Shown here: positions 1-4,559 of the stretch, in pieces
Numbering within the stretch: the stretch's first letter is position 1
Layout of the letters: every line of letters begins with the position of its first letter
NCBI GenBank assembly: GCA_014382085.1
Contig: JACNKJ010000114.1
Location: 1 to 5,516, forward strand
Length of the DNA stretch: 5,516 nt
Source of the DNA: a bacterium
GTDB taxonomy: Bacteria; Krumholzibacteriota; Krumholzibacteriia; JACNKJ01
Reading direction: 5' to 3'
Notes under the pieces: generated by a model
What the model was told of the DNA's origin: nothing
Databases searched by the model: none
The model's input: the letters and a program-made list of their open reading frames with translations, nothing else
Made by a program: the position numbers and the translations under genes

Positions 1-2
1 AT

Positions 3-968
3 GGAAAGGCCATCGGCGAGGGTTGGCACCGGCGTGTCGGCGGGCCCCACGCCGAGCGGGAAGCTCTGGCCGCCTGCCAAGAAGATCCGCGCGGCGCCAC
101 GATTTACGTGAACTTGGAGCCCTGCCACCTACAGGGTCGAACACCTCCATGCAGCAGCGCCATTATCGAAGCCGGGCTGGCTCGCGTGGTCTATGCCATG
201 GACGATCCCAATCCTTCCGAACTAGGAAGCAGCGCAAAACTCCTTCGCCAAGCCGGCCTGGAAGTGGAAAGCGGTCTGCTCGCCGAAGAAGCCCGCCAGC
301 AGAACCTGGCCTATTCCTCCTTGCAGGAAAAGGGGCGGCCCTTCATCACCTTGAAGAGCGCGGGCACGCTCAACGGCATGCTGGCGCGGGCAGACGGCAG
401 TTCCAAGTGGATCACCGGCGAGGAAGCTCGGCGCCAAGGGCATCGATTGCGAGCCATGGCCGGTGCCGTGGCTGTGGGCGGAGAGACGGCGCGACTGGAT
501 CGCCCGGCCCTCGACCTGCGTCTCATCGACGATGAAGACCCGCCGCCGCGTCCAGTGGTCTTCGACGGTGATCCATTACACGCACCTAGTGATCTGCCCT
601 GGGAAGACCGCGCACCCATTCTGTTCATACCCGAAGGCGCCGAAGCACACGAGCATGAGGCCGCCGGCTGGACCGTGCATCACCTGCCCACGGGTGAAGG
701 CGGCTTGGACTTGACGGCGGCCATGACTCTGCTCGCCGAAGAGGGTATCGCCCATCTTCTGGTGGAGGGTGGTGGCCGTTTGCTCAGTTCATTCATCGCC
801 TCGGGTCTTTGGGATCGCTGGGAATACTTCACGGCGCCCACGCTTTTCCCGGCTCACGGGCGACCCCTGTGGATTCTCCCCCAGGATGGTCCGCGCGCGC
901 GCATTCATCACAGTCAAATGCAAGGCGAAGATTTGCAGATCAGTCTCGTTCCGGAAGGAGAAGCCTAA
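3..968 (+). CDS. ribD: RibD, bifunctional diaminohydroxyphosphoribosylaminopyrimidine deaminase / 5-amino-6-(5-phosphoribosylamino)uracil reductase (5' partial)
   Basis: Catalyses steps two and three of riboflavin synthesis in the cytosol: zinc-dependent deamination of the pyrimidine, then NADPH-dependent reduction of the ribosyl chain. The frame is open from base 3 and 321 residues are visible. Compared with E. coli RibD (367 aa), roughly the first 35 residues are missing. The deaminase domain is fragment residues 1 to about 105, with the zinc/catalytic HAE (16-18) and zinc cysteines C41 and C50 in EPCHLQGRTPPC, followed by a DPNP motif. The reductase domain follows, with SKWIT (134-138), HRLRA (147-151), the conserved Asp/Arg in LDRPALDLR (165-173) and VEGGG (254-258). 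Oddities: the His normally two residues after the first zinc Cys is Leu43, and the usual SLDG is TLNG (122-125). A GTG at 108 is an internal Val codon, not the start, because the HAE motif lies upstream of it. The stop abuts the ribE start. Identification is secure; activity is inferred. Confidence 0.96.
   Translation, partial: GKAIGEGWHRRVGGPHAEREALAACQEDPRGATIYVNLEPCHLQGRTPPCSSAIIEAGLARVVYAMDDPNPSELGSSAKLLRQAGLEVESGLLAEEARQQNLAYSSLQEKGRPFITLKSAGTLNGMLARADGSSKWITGEEARRQGHRLRAMAGAVAVGGETARLDRPALDLRLIDDEDPPPRPVVFDGDPLHAPSDLPWEDRAPILFIPEGAEAHEHEAAGWTVHHLPTGEGGLDLTAAMTLLAEEGIAHLLVEGGGRLLSSFIASGLWDRWEYFTAPTLFPAHGRPLWILPQDGPRARIHHSQMQGEDLQISLVPEGEA
955..960 (+). promoter_or_regulatory. Ribosome binding site of ribE
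   Basis: AAGGAG lies eight bases before the ribE ATG, inside the last codons of ribD. Because ribD stops exactly where ribE starts, this strong Shine-Dalgarno within ribD allows both re-initiation and independent loading on ribE. It supports the ATG at 969, which also gives the family-typical N-terminus MFTGIVEE. Confidence 0.75.
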
Positions 969-1628
969 ATGTTTACCGGCATCGTAGAAGAAACCGGAAT
1001 CGTTCGGGAACTGCGCGAGGAAGGCGCGGGCAAGGTACTCGTGGTGGAAGCCAAGCTCGTGATGGATGAACTGGCCATCGGCGACAGTATTTCCGTGGCC
1101 GGCGTTTGCCAGACGGTTACGAGACTCGAAAAAAATCGCTTCGAGTTTTTCGCCATGGGCGAAACGCTACGCGCCACCACTCTGGGCCAGATCAATGCGG
1201 GTGCCACAGTTAACCTGGAGCGCGCGCTCACGCCAAGCAGCCGTCTGGGTGGACATTTCGTAAGCGGTCACGTGGACGGCAAAGCCACCATTCACTCCAT
1301 CTCGCCCGAGGGAGAGTGGTCCACCTTTCGATTGGTCATGGAGTCCGACCTGGTGGAGCAACTCGTGCCCAAAGGATCCATCAGCGTGGATGGTATCTCG
1401 CTCACCGTGGGTCCCGAAGTGATGCCCGATGGCTGCGAAATCTACATCATCCCTCACACTCTGGAACACACGACTCTGGGTAAAGCGAAACCAGGAGACC
1501 GTGTGAACATCGAAACCGATCTACTCGGCAAGTACGTGATGCGTTACTTGGAAGAAGGCGAGAACAGCCGCAAGGACAGCAACCTCATGGGACTGCTCAT
1601 GTCACACGGATTCACAGGGAAGAACTAA
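969..1628 (+). CDS. ribE: Riboflavin synthase (alpha subunit)
   Basis: Last step of the pathway: dismutation of two 6,7-dimethyl-8-ribityllumazine molecules to riboflavin plus the pyrimidine precursor. Family members act as a cytosolic trimer. The 219 residues show two tandem lumazine-binding barrels. The first runs about 1-97, beginning MFTGIV, with GVCQTV (45-50, the conserved Cys47) and ETLRATTLG (65-73). The second runs about 98-190, opening near GGHFVSGHVDG (94-104), with SVDGISLTVG (139-148) and ETLERTTLG-like HTLEHTTLG (163-171). The tail after about 185 is the helix that usually drives trimerisation, ending in a family-like HGF (213-215). Length is normal. Small oddity: Gln48 where GVCLTV is usual. 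The ATG follows the ribD stop directly and the gene overlaps ribBA by one base (TAATG), indicating translational coupling. The symbol ribE follows Bacillus-type usage; E. coli literature also calls it ribC. Confidence 0.97.
   Translation: MFTGIVEETGIVRELREEGAGKVLVVEAKLVMDELAIGDSISVAGVCQTVTRLEKNRFEFFAMGETLRATTLGQINAGATVNLERALTPSSRLGGHFVSGHVDGKATIHSISPEGEWSTFRLVMESDLVEQLVPKGSISVDGISLTVGPEVMPDGCEIYIIPHTLEHTTLGKAKPGDRVNIETDLLGKYVMRYLEEGENSRKDSNLMGLLMSHGFTGKN
1617..1622 (+). promoter_or_regulatory. Ribosome binding site of ribBA (moderate)
   Basis: A purine run, AGGGAAGAA-like, lies in the final codons of ribE just upstream of the TAATG junction. It is not a perfect GGAGG, so ribBA translation probably leans on ribosomes finishing ribE. 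This is inference from spacing and overlap. Confidence 0.5.
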
Positions 1629-2833
1629 TGAACCAAGAATTCAAATTGGTCGAAGAGGCCGTCGAGGAAATACGCAAGGGTCGCATGATCGTGGTGGTGG
1701 ATGATGAGGATCGCGAAAACGAGGGCGATCTGATCATGGCCGCCGAAAAGGTGCGCCCGGAGGATGTGAACTTCTTCGCACGATTCGGACGCGGGCTCAT
1801 CTGTGCGCCCGCCGAACGTGATCTTCTCGAAGGCCTGGACCTGTCACCCATGGTTCAGCAGAACAGCAGCCGCATGGGCACTCCCTTTACCGTAAGCGTG
1901 GATGCGCGAGAAGGCACTACCACAGGAATCAGCGCATCGGATCGGGCGCTCACCGTGCAGCTTATGGCCGACAAATTGGCCGCCGGCGAAGACTTCTCGC
2001 GTCCCGGTCACATCTTTCCTTTGAGCGCCGTGCCCGGAGGCGTGCTTCGACGCGCGGGACACACCGAGGCCGCTGTGGATCTCGCACGCCTGGCGGGTCT
2101 TCGTCCCGTGGGTATGCTTTGCGAAATTCTCAACGAAGATGGTTCCATGGCGCGATTGAACGACTTGAAGCTCTTCGCCGAAGAACACAATCTCGTGATG
2201 ATTTCCGTTAAGCAACTCATCGCCTATCGCGTGTCTCGTGAAACTCTGGTGCGCCCGGTGGTCGACGTGGACCTTCCCACACATCACGGCCAATTCCGTC
2301 TCTTTCTCTTTGAGAATATCCTCGACGGCACACAGCACATGGCCATGGTGCGCGGCGAACCCAACAAGGACGAGGCGGCCATGGTGCGCGTGCATAGCCA
2401 GTGCTTCACCGGCGACGTGCTCGGCAGCAAGCGCTGCGATTGCGGTGAGCAGCGTGACAAGGCCCTGGACATTATCGATCATGAAGGCTCCGGCATTTTT
2501 CTCTACATGATGCAGGAGGGCCGGGGCATCGGCCTTATGAATAAGCTACGAGCCTACGCGCTTCAGGATCAAGGTATGGACACGGTGGAGGCCAATCATC
2601 ATCTGGGTTTTGCCGCCGATCTGCGCGACTATGGCATTGGCGCCCAGATCTTGCGTGAACTCGGGGTGCGGAAAATTCGCCTGCTCACAAACAATCCCAA
2701 AAAGATTGTGGGCTTAGAGGCCTATGGCCTTGAGATCGTCGAGCGGCTGCCCCTCGAGGTTCCGTCTCGGCGTGAGAACGAACGTTATCTGAAAACCAAG
2801 AAGGAAAAACTTGGGCACATGCTCGACATGTAG
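1628..2833 (+). CDS. ribBA: RibBA, bifunctional 3,4-dihydroxy-2-butanone-4-phosphate synthase / GTP cyclohydrolase II
   Basis: Supplies both pathway inputs: the four-carbon phosphate from ribulose 5-phosphate (RibB part) and 2,5-diamino-6-ribosylamino-pyrimidinone phosphate from GTP (RibA part). The 401 residues are the normal fusion length. The RibB domain (about 1-203) has the acidic metal loop DDEDRENEGD (25-34), GRGLIC (54-59), GTPFTVSVDA (84-93), GTTTGISASDRA (96-107) and RAGHTEAAVDLARLAGL (142-158). The RibA domain (about 208-401) has HSQCFTGDVLGSKRCDCG with zinc ligands C259, C270 and C272, then QEGRGIGLMNK (296-306), QDQGMDTVEAN (313-323) and RLLTNNPKK (351-359). Two usually basic positions differ: FPLRA reads FPLSA (Ser133), and the Arg before QEGR is Met295. 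All metal ligands remain, so both halves look functional. The ATG overlaps the ribE stop by one base, with a GGGAAG-type ribosome site in the end of ribE. Confidence 0.97.
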   Translation: MNQEFKLVEEAVEEIRKGRMIVVVDDEDRENEGDLIMAAEKVRPEDVNFFARFGRGLICAPAERDLLEGLDLSPMVQQNSSRMGTPFTVSVDAREGTTTGISASDRALTVQLMADKLAAGEDFSRPGHIFPLSAVPGGVLRRAGHTEAAVDLARLAGLRPVGMLCEILNEDGSMARLNDLKLFAEEHNLVMISVKQLIAYRVSRETLVRPVVDVDLPTHHGQFRLFLFENILDGTQHMAMVRGEPNKDEAAMVRVHSQCFTGDVLGSKRCDCGEQRDKALDIIDHEGSGIFLYMMQEGRGIGLMNKLRAYALQDQGMDTVEANHHLGFAADLRDYGIGAQILRELGVRKIRLLTNNPKKIVGLEAYGLEIVERLPLEVPSRRENERYLKTKKEKLGHMLDM

Positions 2834-2838
2834 CTTCT

Positions 2839-2868
2839 GAACTAGAACTAGAACTTGAACTTGAACAA
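2839..2868 (+). repeat. Tandem hexamer repeat, five units of GAAC(T/A)(A/T)
   Basis: Five head-to-tail six-base units start six bases after the ribBA stop: GAACTA, GAACTA, GAACTT, GAACTT, GAACAA. The GAAC core is perfect in all five and the last two bases vary among A/T. It is AT-richer than its surroundings and noncoding on any supported gene model. It fills much of the only real intergenic gap in the window and sits about 40 bases before the ribH start. It could be a slippage-prone microsatellite, part of a dispersed genomic repeat, or a leader element; the window shows only one copy. Confidence 0.85.
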
Positions 2869-2895
2869 GAGGGGGGAATCACCTACCCCTACTGC

Positions 2896-2900
2896 GGAGG
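2896..2900 (+). promoter_or_regulatory. Ribosome binding site of ribH (strong)
   Basis: A consensus GGAGG sits six bases before the ribH ATG. It is the clearest Shine-Dalgarno in the window and is placed in the intergenic gap rather than inside an upstream gene. It fixes the ATG at 2907 as the start and suggests that ribH is loaded independently of ribBA. Confidence 0.85.
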
Positions 2901-2906
2901 TTCGAA

Positions 2907-3371
2907 ATGATCATCGAAGGACAATTACGCATAGATGGACAGCGCTTCGCCCTGGTGGTGAGTCGCTTCAACGATTTCCTCACGTCCAAGTTGGCCGAAG
3001 GCGCCACAGATTGCCTTTTGCGCCACGGCGCGAAAGAAGACAAGGTGGATCAGATCATGGTGCCCGGTGCTTTCGAACTACCCCAGGCCGCCAAGATGGT
3101 CGTGGATGGGGGGCGCTATGACGCCGTCATCTGCCTGGGTGCTATTATTCGCGGAGGCACGCCGCACTTCGAGTTCGTTGCGGCCGAAGCGAGCAAGGGC
3201 ATCGCGCAGATCGCGCTGAGCAGCGATATCCCCGTAAGCTTCGGCGTACTCACTACCGATACCTTGGAGCAGGCCATCGAACGCAGCGGCAGCAAGGGTG
3301 GCAACAAGGGCTGGGAAGCCGCCATGACGGCCATCGAAATGCTGGATTTGGCCGGAAAGTTGAAGGCATAA
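2907..3371 (+). CDS. ribH: 6,7-dimethyl-8-ribityllumazine synthase (riboflavin synthase beta subunit)
   Basis: Condenses 3,4-dihydroxy-2-butanone 4-phosphate (from the RibB half of RibBA) with the RibD-pathway product to form lumazine, the substrate of RibE. The protein has 154 residues, typical for the family, whose members form pentamers or 60-subunit capsids. Visible motifs are SRFNDFLTSKL (19-29, substrate aromatic Phe21), VPGAFELPQAAK (52-63), CLGAIIRGGTPHFEFVA (76-92, with Arg82 and catalytic-type His87), FGVLTTDTLEQA (112-123) and GSKGGNKGWEAA (128-139, with Lys130 and the conserved NKG). No signal peptide or membrane segment is seen, as expected for a cytosolic enzyme. The start is set by the GGAGG six bases upstream. 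The stop is one base before the nusB start, a ribH-nusB pairing seen in many bacteria. No key residue is missing. Confidence 0.98.
   Translation: MIIEGQLRIDGQRFALVVSRFNDFLTSKLAEGATDCLLRHGAKEDKVDQIMVPGAFELPQAAKMVVDGGRYDAVICLGAIIRGGTPHFEFVAAEASKGIAQIALSSDIPVSFGVLTTDTLEQAIERSGSKGGNKGWEAAMTAIEMLDLAGKLKA
3362..3366 (+). promoter_or_regulatory. Ribosome binding site of nusB, inside the end of ribH
   Basis: GAAGG lies six bases before the TTG start of nusB, within the last ribH codons. It is a moderate site. With the one-base gap to the ribH stop it points to coupled translation, and it helps justify an unusual start codon. Confidence 0.55.
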
Positions 3372-3372
3372 A

Positions 3373-3786
3373 TTGGGAAGACGAACCAAGGCCAGGGAAC
3401 TGGCCCTCCAATCGCTTTACGAGCTTGAGTTCCCCGAGAAGGAACTGGCCGAGGTTCTGCGTCAGCAGGCCGACCGTAGGGGAAGCCACGCCGAGAGCGA
3501 AGACTTCGCAGCGCGTTTGCTGGAGCGAGTCTACTCAGAGCGCGCATCGCTGGATGCGAGCATCGACGCTCAGCTTGAAAACTGGGATCCAAAGCGTGTG
3601 AGCATTGTGCTGAGGAACATCCTGCGTCTGGCCCTTGCCGAGGGACGCTATTTCCCCGAGCAACCTCGAAGCGTCATTCTGGATGAAGCCGTCACCCTCG
3701 CCCGAAAATTCGATTCGGAGGACGGCTCGCGTTTCGTGAACGGTGTCCTCGACAAGCTTCTTTCGGATGAGGATTCCGCGGCATGA
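3373..3786 (+). CDS. nusB: NusB transcription antitermination factor
   Basis: All-helical RNA-binding protein that, with NusE (ribosomal protein S10), binds boxA RNA and keeps RNA polymerase elongating through rRNA operons. The 137 residues match the usual length. Family features are the basic opening MGRRTKARELALQSLYELEF, NW (70-71), RNILRLALAEGRYF (81-94), and the C-terminal VILDEAVTLARKFDSEDGSRFVNGVLDKL (101-129), with the diagnostic FVNGVLD (121-127). The start is TTG. An in-frame TGA at 3361-3363 lies just upstream, no ATG or GTG occurs between it and the motif-bearing N-terminus, and moving downstream would delete the conserved RRxKARELA segment. TTG at 3373 is therefore essentially forced. 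The gene follows ribH after one base and overlaps the methyltransferase by four (ATGA). The weak start may keep NusB low relative to RibH; that is inference. Confidence 0.96.
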   Translation: MGRRTKARELALQSLYELEFPEKELAEVLRQQADRRGSHAESEDFAARLLERVYSERASLDASIDAQLENWDPKRVSIVLRNILRLALAEGRYFPEQPRSVILDEAVTLARKFDSEDGSRFVNGVLDKLLSDEDSAA

Positions 3787-4559
3787 CCCCGCGCGAGAGC
3801 CGTCAGGAGCATTGGGATAAGTACTGGGATTCCGCTCCCGCCGAGGAGATCTACGAATCGGTAGGGGACCTGGCGGCCGAGTTGGCCTCGCGTCGCGATC
3901 TCGTTGGCGCGCGCATCCTGGAAGTGGGGGCGGGCAGTGGGCGCGACAGTTTGAACTTAGCCGAACTCGGCGCCAAGGTGATGGTGCTCGACTATTCCCC
4001 CTCCGCACTTAGGGTGGTGGGCACTCACGACAAAGCGAATCAGCTCAGTCTCAGTCGCGGCGATGCCCTTGCTCTTCCCTTTCCCGATGGCAGTTTCGAC
4101 ATCGTGTTTCATCAAGGACTCCTCGAGCACTTTCGCGATCCCCGGCTCTTGCTGGCCGAGAACGCCAGGGTTCTGAAACCCGGTGGTCTCCTGCTCGTGG
4201 ACGTGCCCCAGCGCTGGCACATCTACACCTTGATTAAACGCGTCCTGATTTTGCTAAATCGCTGGTTCGCCGGATGGGAATGCTCCTTCAGTGCTCGTGA
4301 GCTTGAAGGACTCCTTCGCGAACAGGGACTCAGGCCCGCAGGAACCTATGCGGACTGGCCGGTGCCCGGACTATTCTATCGCATGCTGCGAAAAAGCCTG
4401 GCCATGTTGGGAATCAAACTACCCCAGCATCCCAGGCCCATTCCTGTTCTCGGTTCGCTTCTGGAACGTCTTCGCCTAGGTCTGCGTTACCGCCGTCTCG
4501 GACATTACAGCGCCATGATTATCGGATGCATGGCGGAGAAAGATGGGGCGGGCTCATGA
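3783..4559 (+). CDS. Class I SAM-dependent methyltransferase (Methyltransf_11-like), substrate unknown
   Basis: Predicted to transfer a methyl group from S-adenosylmethionine. Its acceptor cannot be read from the sequence. The 258 residues show the Rossmann signature: motif I ILEVGAGSGRDSLNLAELGA (45-64), the acidic Asp70 at the end of strand 2 (VMVLDYS), GDALALPFPDGSFDIVFHQG (93-112), LLEHFRDP (113-120) and RVLKPGGLLLVDVP (129-142). After the core, residues 147-165 form a hydrophobic, Arg/Lys-bordered stretch (IYTLIKRVLILLNRWFAGW), and 200-240 is strongly basic. This could be an amphipathic membrane-associating region, suggesting a lipid- or glycan-linked acceptor. The ATG overlaps the nusB stop (ATGA), with a GAGGA nine bases upstream, and the stop overlaps the next start in the same way. 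The neighbouring GT4 enzyme makes a role in cell-surface glycan or lipid modification plausible. Alternatives are a small-molecule or quinone-type methyltransferase. Fold assignment is firm; function is open. Confidence 0.9.
   Translation: MTPRESRQEHWDKYWDSAPAEEIYESVGDLAAELASRRDLVGARILEVGAGSGRDSLNLAELGAKVMVLDYSPSALRVVGTHDKANQLSLSRGDALALPFPDGSFDIVFHQGLLEHFRDPRLLLAENARVLKPGGLLLVDVPQRWHIYTLIKRVLILLNRWFAGWECSFSARELEGLLREQGLRPAGTYADWPVPGLFYRMLRKSLAMLGIKLPQHPRPIPVLGSLLERLRLGLRYRRLGHYSAMIIGCMAEKDGAGS

Larger units (their letters stand above)
2834..2906 (+). other. ribBA-ribH intergenic region
   Basis: This is the only gap of note in an otherwise overlapping or abutting gene array. It holds, in order, the hexamer repeat, a G-run (2871-2876), a C-run (2886-2889) and the ribH Shine-Dalgarno. 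The G-run and C-run could form a four- to five-pair hairpin with a loop of roughly 9-11 bases, but no U-tract follows, so it does not look like an intrinsic terminator. No promoter boxes are convincing. It may serve to separate ribH expression from ribBA, because the RibH product assembles in far more copies per particle (60-mer in many bacteria) than RibE (trimer). That role is inference. Confidence 0.5.

Noticed and set aside
108..110. GTG at 108 as the start of ribD
   Set aside because: The deaminase HAE motif and the GEGWHRR segment lie upstream in the same frame, so the GTG is an internal Val codon of a gene cut by the window edge.
23..535. Open frame of 170 codons on the plus strand overlapping ribD in another frame
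   Set aside because: It is Arg/Pro/Ser-rich low-complexity shadow coding. The alternative frame carries the full set of RibD motifs.
1844..2482. Long open frame (212 codons) on the minus strand opposite ribBA
   Set aside because: It lies wholly antisense to well-conserved RibBA motifs, shows no family features, and is His/Ala-rich as expected from the complement of biased codons.
2870..2890. G-run/C-run hairpin before ribH as an intrinsic terminator
   Set aside because: The stem is only four to five pairs with a large loop and no T-tract follows. It is immediately upstream of a strong ribosome site, so termination is unlikely.
2834..2906. FMN riboswitch in the ribBA-ribH gap
   Set aside because: The gap is only 73 bases, too short for the multi-helix FMN aptamer, and none of its characteristic conserved segments is recognisable.
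3116..3592. Minus-strand open frame (158 codons) across ribH and nusB
   Set aside because: It is antisense to two conserved genes, has no recognisable domain or ribosome site, and spans their junction in a way expected of a chance frame.
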